DNA from: UBA4408 sp002389785
GTDB taxonomy: Bacteria > Bacteroidota > Bacteroidia > UBA4408
Assembly: GCA_035438985.1 (NCBI GenBank)
Contig: DAORJK010000008.1
Coordinates: 1 to 64,000, forward strand
Reading direction: 5' to 3'
DNA: 64,000 bases
Shown here piece after piece: positions 42,290-51,300 of the stretch; position 1 is the stretch's first letter; each line of letters opens with the position of its first letter. Position numbers and translations under genes: made by a program. Under the pieces are notes generated by a model. That model was not told the origin of the DNA, did no database searches, and saw nothing but the letters and a program-made list of their open reading frames with translations.

Positions 42290-43243
42290 CTATTTCCTTT
42301 TCATTACTTTTTGCACTGCCGCTACAATATTTTTTGCATCAAGTCCGTATTTCACCATGAGTTCATCAGGAGTACCACTTTCACCAAAGCTATCGTTTAC
42401 ACCAACCATTTCAATCGGAGTGGGGAGTTGTTGCGCCAACAATTGTGCGATGCTATCGCCAAGTCCACCATTCAGTTGATGTTCTTCGGCTGTTACAACA
42501 CATTTAGTTTTTCTTACCGAATCTAACACTGCTTTTGCATCAAGCGGTTTTATGGTATGGATATTAATGATATCGGCATTAATACCGGCAGCCGCTAAAA
42601 GTTCACCGGCTTCAATGGCCTTCCAAACAAGGTGTCCGGTGCAAAAAATACTTACATCATTTCCTTCATTGAATATCACTGCTTTTCCAATTTCAAATTT
42701 TTGATTGGGGTCGGTAAACACCGGCACGGTTGGACGGCCAAAGCGTAAATACACCGGACCATGATGTTCAGCTATGGCAATTGTAGCGGCTTTTGTTTGG
42801 TTGTAATCACAAGGATTAATCACGGTCATATTGGGCAGCATTTTCATCATACCTATGTCTTCCAAAATTTGATGTGTTGCACCGTCTTCGCCGAGCGTAA
42901 GTCCAGCATGCGAAGCACAAATTTTTACATTTTTATCAGAGTAAGCAATCGATTGACGAATTTGATCATACACTCTTCCGGTACTGAAATTGGCAAATGT
43001 TCCGGTAAAAGGAATTTTGTCGCCTATGGTCATGCCGGCTGCAATTCCCATCATATTGGCTTCCGCAATTCCTACCTGAAAAAATCGCTCCGGAAAATCT
43101 TTTGCAAAGGCATCCATTTTTAGCGAACCGGTTAAATCGGCGCACAAGGCAACTACTTTATCATTTTTTTTACCAAGTTCATGCAAGCCGGCGCCAAATC
43201 CTGAGCGGGTATCTTTTTTTTCGGTGTAGGTGTATTTTTTCAT
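42290..43243 (-). CDS. Transketolase, C-terminal (Pyr plus C-terminal) subunit
   Basis: The 317-aa protein is the second half of a split transketolase: the pyrimidine-binding domain (FPERFFQVGIAEANMMGIAA, FTGTFANFSTGRVYDQIRQS, ASHAGLTLGEDGATHQ) and the C-terminal regulatory-like domain (VTAEEHQLNGGLG, MVGVNDSFGESGTP). Its partner, the thiamine-diphosphate/Mg half, is encoded at 46130-46975. The two must assemble to transfer two-carbon units in the pentose phosphate pathway. It is the last gene of a four-gene reverse unit, 18 nt after the VWA gene. DXP synthase-like activity is unlikely from the partner. Confidence 0.92.
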   Translation of the reverse strand: MKKYTYTEKKDTRSGFGAGLHELGKKNDKVVALCADLTGSLKMDAFAKDFPERFFQVGIAEANMMGIAAGMTIGDKIPFTGTFANFSTGRVYDQIRQSIAYSDKNVKICASHAGLTLGEDGATHQILEDIGMMKMLPNMTVINPCDYNQTKAATIAIAEHHGPVYLRFGRPTVPVFTDPNQKFEIGKAVIFNEGNDVSIFCTGHLVWKAIEAGELLAAAGINADIINIHTIKPLDAKAVLDSVRKTKCVVTAEEHQLNGGLGDSIAQLLAQQLPTPIEMVGVNDSFGESGTPDELMVKYGLDAKNIVAAVQKVMKRK

Positions 43244-43261
43244 ACTTGAGATTTTGTTTTT

Positions 43262-44650
43262 TTAAAAAGTTTTGATGGAGGAAGAGCTGCCCGATTCTAT
43301 TTTAAATTGACGTTCAATCGTGTATATACTTTCTTTTGCGCTTTTAGGGCGATACACCAATCGATAGCTTCCGGGCAATAAAATGAGGCTCTCGCGTGTT
43401 GAATTTTCTGGAAGGTTGTAAATCCATTTGAGCTTGTTTTTTTCTTCCACATAAATACTACCATAGCCGGCTCCATTAGTTAATATGTTGGCTATTCCGG
43501 GCTGAGGTATTTGAACACTGGTTGTTTTACTTTGTGAAATATCTACGTCATTAATCAATAGCCTGGGTAAAGTAAGAATTTCTAAATCGTATTTACCAAC
43601 CAAGTATTTTTCGGTTTTTGTTGCATCTTGTACCACAAGGGTATTCATTTCACCCTTTTTTCGAACAATAAATTGCAAGGATTTGTAATCATTAATTCCG
43701 TTAGTTTTTAAATTAAGAAATCCTTGAGGAGCATCAATTGCAATAATGGTGTGCTTACCGGGCGTTAATTCAATACTGTCTTTGGTTACTACAGGTGTGG
43801 TGTGCACAACCATTCGATAGGTGGGTAAAGGATCAAGCGGCAAAGTATCGGGGTTTCCTTTGTTATTGATGGTGTGAATGTAATTGTATTTCATGATTCC
43901 GGTATGCATGTCGTAAAATGTCATATTTACGTTGGTTTCGGTAGGTTTACCACCAATGTCGAGCAAGTTTACTTGTGCTGTTGTGGAATTCAAGGCCTGT
44001 GAAATAATGATTCCCATGGCATATTGAAAGGATTTTTCGTTGCTGGCATCGAAGTATTTTCCAATGCATTCAAAGGTCTTTGCAAAATTATCGTCCAATC
44101 CTATCCCAATAACAAAAGGTTTTAATACTATGCCTTTTGATTGCAATGCAGCAGAAACGGCACATGGATCACCTTCGCATTCTTCTTCACCATCGGTAAT
44201 TAAAATAATTATGTTGCGGCAATTGCTGCATTCAGGAAAATCGGCACCGGATTGTTCCAACGAATAGGCTATGGGAGTGGTACCTTTTGGTTGTGCTGCT
44301 TTTATTTTAGCCTTTATTAAACCAAAATTATTTTTCGAAAAAGGAACCTCTAATTTGCTGTCCTTGCAATCGCGCTGAGGTTGTAAAGGCGATTGGTGTC
44401 CATACATGCGCAAGGCCACTTCTATATTGTCGAGCTTTTGCAAGCTGTCCATGGTTTGTAGTAAAATTTTTTTTGAAACATCCATTTTAGTTGCACTTTC
44501 CCAACGACCTATCATGCTAAGCGAGCAATCAAATACAAAGAGAATGCGCGTTAAAGGAATTTCTTTTTTAGCACGTGGTTGTGCCATTAAGCTAGTTGAA
44601 AGCAATGAACTTAAAAGCAGAAATAAAACAATTGTTTTACTTGTTCTCAT
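43262..44650 (-). CDS. Exported VWA-domain protein
   Basis: From ATG 44650 the 462-aa protein has a signal peptide (VLFLLLSSLLSTSLMAQ). The von Willebrand A domain (residues about 35-215) has the metal-binding MIDAS motif FDCSLSM (DxSxS) near its start, TPIAYSL for the Thr, and ILITDGEEECEGDPC with an acidic Cys pair. The rest is beta-rich (tandem Ig-like segments; DLEILTLPRLLINDVDIS) and ends in a Ser-rich RQFKIESGSSSSIKTF. VWA proteins bind divalent metal and protein partners. The position between MgtE and transketolase gives no obvious pathway link. Confidence 0.8.
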   Translation of the reverse strand: MRTSKTIVLFLLLSSLLSTSLMAQPRAKKEIPLTRILFVFDCSLSMIGRWESATKMDVSKKILLQTMDSLQKLDNIEVALRMYGHQSPLQPQRDCKDSKLEVPFSKNNFGLIKAKIKAAQPKGTTPIAYSLEQSGADFPECSNCRNIIILITDGEEECEGDPCAVSAALQSKGIVLKPFVIGIGLDDNFAKTFECIGKYFDASNEKSFQYAMGIIISQALNSTTAQVNLLDIGGKPTETNVNMTFYDMHTGIMKYNYIHTINNKGNPDTLPLDPLPTYRMVVHTTPVVTKDSIELTPGKHTIIAIDAPQGFLNLKTNGINDYKSLQFIVRKKGEMNTLVVQDATKTEKYLVGKYDLEILTLPRLLINDVDISQSKTTSVQIPQPGIANILTNGAGYGSIYVEEKNKLKWIYNLPENSTRESLILLPGSYRLVYRPKSAKESIYTIERQFKIESGSSSSIKTF

Positions 44651-44695
44651 ACTTATCACTCCTAAAATTTATTTCAAATCCATGCATGTTTATAC

Positions 44696-46078
44696 TTAGA
44701 GCAAAGTTCCTTTTAATAAAATGAAGGCCCAACTAAAATAAATTAGCAATCCTGTTACATCTACCAAGGTTGCAACAAAAGGTGCAGATGAAACCGCAGG
44801 ATCCAGTCCAATTTTTTTTAGAAAAATAGGTAGCATAGAACCCGAAATGGTACCCCACATTACTACTCCAACTAAGGATAGACCTACTGTAAGCCCTAAA
44901 GGAAACCAATGTGGTCCGTAGACGTTGCTAAAAGTTGACCATAGCGCAATTCGAAGAAATCCAATAATTCCCAACAAGCCTCCCAGCATTAACCCTGAAA
45001 GTAATTCTCTCCTTAATACTCTCCACCAATCCTGCAAGGTAATTTCACCCAATGCCATCGCGCGAATAATTAAGGTAGCCGCTTGAGAACCGGAGTTTCC
45101 ACCACTTGAAATAATCAGCGGAACAAACAATGCGAGCACCACCGCTTTTTCTATTTCACCTTGAAAAAATGCCATGGCAGTGGCTGTTAACATTTCTCCT
45201 AAAAATAAAACGATGAGCCATATTCCTCTTTTACGTACAAGTGTTAAAAGTGGAATTTCAATATAGGGTTCTTCCAAGGCTTCGGTACCACCCATTTTTT
45301 GAATATCCTCTGTGTCTTCCTCCTGAGCAAGGGTAAGTACATCGTCAATTGTAACAATACCAAGCAATACGCCTGCCGTATCGGTAACCGGTAGTGCTAC
45401 TCTATCGTTGTTTCGAAAAACAGAAATAGCACTTTCTTCATCGTCATTTACAGATAAAGCAATAAACTTTCTGTCCATAATTTCGCTTACCAAGCGCTCG
45501 GGTGGTACAAATAAAAACTCCCGAATTCGAATGTCGTCAATTAGTTTTCCTCCGTCGTCAATAATGTAAACAACGTTAATTGTTTCTGAATATTTTCCTC
45601 TTTTGCGAATATAGCTGAGTACTTTTTCAACCGTCCAGTGTTGCTTTACTGCGATGTAATCCGGTGTCATCAAACGACCCACACTATGTTCGGGATAACC
45701 AAGCAAAGCCAGCGTAACTGTGCGTTCTTCGGGGGAAAGTAATTTTAATAATTCGGTAACTGCTTCACTCGGTAACTCTTCTAAAAATTTAGTACGTGTA
45801 TCCGGTGCAATTTCATTCAGGATACTAGCCTTCTTAAAATTAGGCAGGGCTTTTAAAACTTCTTCCTGTTCTGATAAATCAAGAAATTCAAAAGTTTCGG
45901 CCGCTAATTTTGGTGTAAGTAAATTAAAAATGGTAAGACGATCATTTTCGTTTACATCCGATAACAAGCTAGCCAATTCATCCGGCAATAAGGAGTTAAC
46001 CCCATTTTCCAGCGCAATGCCGTCATGGGCTTCAAGTAATTCCTTAAGTGTTGGTTTAGTTGCTTCTTCCTGATTCAT
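44696..46078 (-). CDS. mgtE: MgtE-type magnesium transporter
   Basis: The 460-aa protein has the cytosolic N domain (FDLSEQ-like: FEFLDLSEQEEVLKALPN; ELPSEAVTELLKLLSPEE), two CBS domains (VGRLMTPDYIAVKQHWTVEK; FRNNDRVALPVTDTAGVLLG), a connecting helix, and five membrane helices. The pore part contains LIISSGGNSGSQAATLIIRA and the C-terminal DVTGLLIYFSWA. In known structures the N and CBS domains close the channel when Mg2+ is high. It is 51 nt behind the transketolase N half and 36 nt before the VWA gene. Confidence 0.94.
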   Translation of the reverse strand: MNQEEATKPTLKELLEAHDGIALENGVNSLLPDELASLLSDVNENDRLTIFNLLTPKLAAETFEFLDLSEQEEVLKALPNFKKASILNEIAPDTRTKFLEELPSEAVTELLKLLSPEERTVTLALLGYPEHSVGRLMTPDYIAVKQHWTVEKVLSYIRKRGKYSETINVVYIIDDGGKLIDDIRIREFLFVPPERLVSEIMDRKFIALSVNDDEESAISVFRNNDRVALPVTDTAGVLLGIVTIDDVLTLAQEEDTEDIQKMGGTEALEEPYIEIPLLTLVRKRGIWLIVLFLGEMLTATAMAFFQGEIEKAVVLALFVPLIISSGGNSGSQAATLIIRAMALGEITLQDWWRVLRRELLSGLMLGGLLGIIGFLRIALWSTFSNVYGPHWFPLGLTVGLSLVGVVMWGTISGSMLPIFLKKIGLDPAVSSAPFVATLVDVTGLLIYFSWAFILLKGTLL

Positions 46079-46129
46079 TTTGAACAGCTATTTACAAGCG
46101 GATTCTGTTTTGAGTATGATCTCTGCGTA

Positions 46130-46975
46130 TCAATAATCGCCTAAGGTTTCAGGGAGTTGCGCCAATGCCAGTTTCAGTTGCTCATCGTTGGGAGCTACTC
46201 CGTGCCATTTGTGTGAGCCCATCATAAAATCAACCCCACATCCCATTTCGGTTTTCATTAAAATAACTACCGGCTTTCCCTTTCCACACAAGATTTTAGC
46301 CTGGTTTAAGGTACTTACCACATCGGACATTTTATTTCCATTCATTTCAAGCACTTCCCAGCCGAATGCAAGCCACTTTGATTTTAAATCTCCTAACGAC
46401 AACACATTTGCTGTTGATCCATCAATTTGTTGACCATTCACATCAACAGTAGCAATAAGGTTATCTACTTTTTTTGCTGCAGCATACATCATGGCTTCCC
46501 AAATTTGACCTTCTTGTAATTCACCGTCACCATGCAATGTAAAAACCAATTGATTATCGTTGTTCAATTTTTTAGCAGAAGCTGTACCAATGGCTACCGA
46601 CAAACCTTGTCCCAATGAACCGCTGCTCATTCGCACACCCGGCAAGCCTTCATGCGTGGTGGGATGTCCTTGTAAACGCGAATTAAGTTTTCGAAAAGTA
46701 CTTAATTCCTTTACATCAAAATATCCTGAGCGAGCAAGTACACTGTAAAAAACCGGAGAAATATGCCCATTCGACAGGAAAAATACATCCTGATTTTTTG
46801 CATCCATATCGAACGGAGTAGGAGTATGCTTCATTATGTCAAAATAAAGTGCAACCAAAAAATCGGTACAGCCCAATGAACCTCCCGGATGTCCTGAGTT
46901 AACAGCATGAACTTGACGCACTATATCACGTCGAACTTGTGTTGCGATTTTTTCTAATTCCTGAATTGTTGGCAT
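46130..46975 (-). CDS. Transketolase, N-terminal (thiamine diphosphate) subunit
   Basis: The 281-aa protein is the PP domain half of a split transketolase. HAVNSGHPGGSLGCTDFLVA contains the ThDP-site His. MSSGSLGQGLSVAIG is the conserved core, LHGDGELQEGQIWEA gives the GDGE Mg2+/ThDP motif, and DVNGQQIDG supplies the metal-site Asn. The C-terminal MGSHKWHGVAPND is also typical. It opens a reverse-strand unit with mgtE, the VWA gene and the Pyr-domain subunit. Its -7 element lies about 20 nt upstream. Confidence 0.93.
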   Translation of the reverse strand: MPTIQELEKIATQVRRDIVRQVHAVNSGHPGGSLGCTDFLVALYFDIMKHTPTPFDMDAKNQDVFFLSNGHISPVFYSVLARSGYFDVKELSTFRKLNSRLQGHPTTHEGLPGVRMSSGSLGQGLSVAIGTASAKKLNNDNQLVFTLHGDGELQEGQIWEAMMYAAAKKVDNLIATVDVNGQQIDGSTANVLSLGDLKSKWLAFGWEVLEMNGNKMSDVVSTLNQAKILCGKGKPVVILMKTEMGCGVDFMMGSHKWHGVAPNDEQLKLALAQLPETLGDY

Positions 46976-46993
46976 AGATTATTTTTTGAGCCT

Positions 46994-47001
46994 CAAAAGT
47001 A
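46994..47001 (-). promoter_or_regulatory. -7 promoter element for the split transketolase operon
   Basis: The reverse reading TACTTTTG matches TAnnTTTG exactly, 19 nt before the start at 46975. No -33 TTG is visible. Confidence 0.4.
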
Positions 47002-47182
47002 TCTTTTTTTATTGAGTGAAAGAGTGAACTGTTTGTAAAATGTTAATCCATTTTGGCTTCAATTAATTAAAGTTTGTGCTGGTAAACTAGCTGATAGCTG
47101 CGGTAAAATGTACAAAGTACTAATGCTTCAATAAAATTATTTTTATAGCAACTTCAACACTGGTCATTCACCACCGAAATAC

Positions 47183-47190
47183 TATATTTG
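47183..47190 (+). promoter_or_regulatory. -7 promoter element for ychF
   Basis: TATATTTG fits TAnnTTTG exactly, 21 nt before ATG 47212. This also argues against the in-frame TTG at 47188 being the start. Confidence 0.45.
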
Positions 47191-47211
47191 CAGCCCCAAA
47201 AAATAAATTCT

Positions 47212-48312
47212 ATGGCTTTACAGTGTGGCATTGTTGGATTACCTAATGTAGGAAAATCAACTCTATTTAATTGTTTATCGAACGCAAAAGCGCAAGCAGC
47301 AAATTTCCCTTTCTGTACAATTGAACCGAATGTAGGTGTAATTACTGTGCCCGATGAGCGTTTATTAAAATTAGAATCCTTAGTGAAACCCGAGCGTGTA
47401 TTGCCTACAACTGTTGAAATAGTGGATATTGCAGGATTGGTAAAAGGGGCCAGTAAAGGAGAAGGTTTGGGTAATAAATTTTTAGCCAACATTCGTGAAA
47501 CCAATGCAATTATACATGTGCTGCGCTGCTTCGACGATCCCAATGTTGTGCACGTGGATGGTTCGGTGAATCCGGTGCGCGATAAAGAAACCATTGATTT
47601 TGAATTGCAGATAAAAGACTTGGAAGCCATTGATAAGAAAATTCAGAAATACGAAAAGATTGCGAAGGTTGGTGCTGATAAGGATGCGAAGAAGTGTTAC
47701 GATGTATTGCAAGTGTATAAAGCGCACCTCGAACAAGGTAAATCGGCACGCTCAGCCCCTGTAAACAAAGAGGATAAAAAATACATCGACGATTTGATGT
47801 TGCTTACACAAAAGCCGATTCTATATGTATGCAATGTGGATGAATCGGCGGTTAATAGCGGTAACAAACATGTAGAAGCCGTGAAGGAGGCTATTAAAGA
47901 TGAAGATGCAGAAATAATCATTATTACAGCTGCCATGGAAGCCGAAATTGCTGCCCTGGATAGTTATGAGGATCGTCAAAGTTTTTTAAAAGACATAGGA
48001 TTAACAGAGCCCGGCGTTAACAAACTTATAAAAGCAGCTTACAAGTTGTTAAATTTAAGCACCTATTTTACTGCAGGTGTAAAAGAGGTGCGTGCATGGA
48101 CCATTACCAAAGGTATGACAGCACCTCAAGCAGCAGGAGTAATTCATACCGATTTTGAAAAGGGATTTATTCGTGCAGAAGTAATTAAATATGCCGATTA
48201 TATTCAATACGGAAGTGAAAGTGCTTGCAAAGATGCCGGTAAGTTAGGAATTGAAGGAAAGGAATACCTGGTTGAAGATGGAGATATTATGCACTTCAGA
48301 TTTAATGTGTAA
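47212..48312 (+). CDS. ychF: Redox-regulated ATPase / Obg-family GTPase YchF
   Basis: The 366-aa protein has the P-loop GIVGLPNVGKST (residues 6-17), FCTIEPNVG as switch I, DIAGLVKGASKGEGLGNKFL as G3 and switch II, and a final TGS-like domain (VRAWTITKGMTAPQAAGVIH). The G4 motif is the YchF form (CNVDE) that favours ATP over GTP. YchF binds ribosomes and responds to oxidative stress. A start at 47188 would add 8 residues with no homology. It faces the end of the large reverse adhesin gene, 13 nt away. Confidence 0.95.
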   Translation: MALQCGIVGLPNVGKSTLFNCLSNAKAQAANFPFCTIEPNVGVITVPDERLLKLESLVKPERVLPTTVEIVDIAGLVKGASKGEGLGNKFLANIRETNAIIHVLRCFDDPNVVHVDGSVNPVRDKETIDFELQIKDLEAIDKKIQKYEKIAKVGADKDAKKCYDVLQVYKAHLEQGKSARSAPVNKEDKKYIDDLMLLTQKPILYVCNVDESAVNSGNKHVEAVKEAIKDEDAEIIIITAAMEAEIAALDSYEDRQSFLKDIGLTEPGVNKLIKAAYKLLNLSTYFTAGVKEVRAWTITKGMTAPQAAGVIHTDFEKGFIRAEVIKYADYIQYGSESACKDAGKLGIEGKEYLVEDGDIMHFRFNV

Positions 48313-48325
48313 GTTGAGTAAACTT

Positions 48326-51300
48326 TTACAACCTTACTTTTCGAACTATCGCTTCTCCCTGACTTCCTGCTTTTAGCATATAAATACCTTTAGCGAATTG
48401 ACTCACAGGAATCCAAAATTTAGTACTCGTACTGGTAGCTTGGGCTTCTTGTTTTAGTACCTCACGACCTGCAATATCATACAACGATAGTGTTAACACT
48501 TGGTTATCGGAACTTTGCAAATTTACAGTAATGCTTCCTTCACTTGTATTTTGTATTACACTTTCAAAGGCAATACTTTTACCAATTGCCGAAACCGCTA
48601 CTATTTCGCTCAAAGATTGTTTTCCATCATAATCCGTTTGCTTTAATTGGTAGTAATTTACACCATTCATTGGAGCCTCGTCAATTGCATCATAGCTAAT
48701 ACTTACCGAACTGTTTCCGGCTCCTTTTACACGTTTTATTTCCTCAAAATGTTTTCCATCTGACGAACGCATCACCGAAAAGTAATCGTTGTTAATTTCA
48801 GCAACGGTGGTCCAGCTAATGTTCACCAAATTTGAATGGTACTTCGCATCAAATTTTACAAGCTGAACCGGTAAAGCGGTTAAAGGAGTACAACCGTCGT
48901 TATTGTACAATGCTATTCCAAATGCAAAATCAACAAATGCTCCATCGCTTGGACTAAGTAAGCAACGCTGATATGTTACCTGATCGGTACAAGTTCCAAA
49001 AGTGGCTTCCAAGGTACGTGAAGTACAATTTGAGTTGTAATTGGCAAATCGCCCAACCGGACTTGTGTTATTTGCAAATACAGCATAAATAGGACCTGTG
49101 CCGCACTCAGCTGCGAAATTATAAGGATAAGTTGGGCTAGATCCTGTAAAAACGATTACTTGAACATAAGCCGGAATAGGATTCGCTTCTACAAATAAAC
49201 CTGGACAGCCGGCAGTTGCATTTAGAGCCGCTACTTTAGCAGGATTTGTGGTCCATGTTTGGGTTGCACATCCTGAATTACAATAGGTAGCACCATTGGG
49301 AAATTTTACCTTTAACTGACTCAAAGGCATAGGATCACTTCCATTAATAAAGGTAAAAAACTCTTCCCTTCCTTCAGAAGCACTTAAGCAGGCATCCACA
49401 TACAATGATTTAATTTTAGAACAAACCGAGGCACATGCTACTGAAATAATGATGCTTCCGGACGTTCCGGTTAAAGTACCATCACTGGCGGTTAAGGTAT
49501 ATGAACCATCTAAATCCAAGGCAAAAGCATTAAAATTAGCGACTCCGGCAACAGCGGCAACTGCAATTGTTCCGGTAAGATTTCCCGGACCGCTATTAAC
49601 TGATAATGTAATGGTTCCTGTGTAGGTATTATCAATTGCACCATTTCCATCGGTTGCACTCACTGCCAGCGAAAGGGTTTGATTGGGTACAAAACATCCG
49701 GTAGGCATATTGGTGAACGAGAGTTGGGTTGGAGTAACAGAGGATGATCCCACACAACCGCTCAAAGTAATATCATCGATGTTCCACATTTCATTGGGAC
49801 TATCACTAGTAGCCACAATTTTTAATGCTACTTGAGTTGTAGCATCGGGTATGTAAATTTCGACAGTTGAGTAATTGTTGGTGCTAACGCCGCCTTGAGG
49901 AGCCACTACATTTAATGCAGTTCCTGCAAAAGTAGTTGCAGTTAGTGAAGCACTGTAGGGCCATGCTGCATTTGCCCCACCGGTAATTCGAACATCTGCT
50001 GTACCGGCAAAAGCAGCACCGTTTAATGCTACAAAAAATTTAATATTGTCGGCAGCATCCATTCCTTGACCTGCCGTTACTCCGGTTGCCGATACACGGA
50101 TCGTGATTTTTTTATTGACAAAGCCTGTAGTAGCAAAATTATTTAAAGTTATAGTACCTGCACTACCTGCGTTTTGATAAGATCGGCTTCCACTTAATAT
50201 ACGTTGATTGGCAGGATTGTCGCTTGCGCCTGTTGTTGCAGAAGTGGTAAAGGTTCCTGCCCAAGTCATGCCCGAAGCTTCAAATCCTTGAAAAGCAATG
50301 GGAGAGGCAGAGCAAATGGTTTTATCGAAATCGGAAGGATAAATTGATGTTAAATAATTGCTTGCAGGACAATTATTAAATTCAAAAACAGCTGCGTAGT
50401 AATTCGTATTTGCAGTTAAACCGGTTACAGTAACTGAATTTCCGGTGCTTGCATATACCACAAATGAATTCCCTAATATTGAACCAGCGCCAAATAAAGT
50501 GTTTGCAGTGTAGGAAGTTGAATTAACCGGAACATCACTCGCATTAATTGGTAGAGTACTCAACACAACTAGTCGATTAGTGCCATTTCCATTGGTCCAA
50601 CCTATGGTCATTGAAATATCGCTTATGGATGTAAACGTAATTCCACTTGCAGGCGAAGAAGGTGCTCCACAACCCGGTGTTGTACTAACAGTAAGGGTAG
50701 GATAGGTTGAGGTTAAATAATTATTGCTTGCAATGCAAAAATCGAAAGCTGCAAAGTAATAAAGGGTTGAAGGTGTTAATCCTGTAATGGTAGAGGTAGA
50801 GCCACTTCCGGTATACACTACAAAGCCGGCACCTATTGCCGAGCCTGTACCGAAATTTGCATTGGCTATATAATTAGAACCATCGATAGGAACTTCGGCG
50901 GCAGTTATTGGTGTTAAACTTCCAATTACAATTCGATTGGTTCCATTTCCGTTGGTTAAATTTAAGGTAATACTTGCGCTACTTGCCGAGTAGCTTGCAA
51001 AAGTTACTTGTGAGGTAGGTTCGGTACAATCGGTTGAAGCATTTCCTGTTAAAGGTGCCACAACTGCATAATGAGTACAGGTACCGCTACCGTTGTATTC
51101 GAATATTGAAAAATAGTAGTTCGTATTAAAGTTCAATCCTGTGGTAATTACCGAAGTTCCATTACCGGCATAAATTACATATTCGCCGGCAGCAGTGGTT
51201 GAACCGGAACCGAAGTTTGCATTTGCAGTATAGGTGGTACCAAACACCGGAGCGGTAGTCACTGCCGATCCTGCTTTAGCTACAATGATACAATTGGCTC

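Noticed and set aside
42761..43123. A 120-codon forward frame opposite the transketolase C-terminal subunit
   Set aside because: It is antisense to the highly conserved pyrimidine-binding domain, with His- and Ser-rich composition of a shadow frame.
47154..47630. A 158-codon reverse frame opposite ychF
   Set aside because: It mirrors the conserved G domain of YchF and has low-complexity Ser/Thr-rich composition typical of shadow frames.
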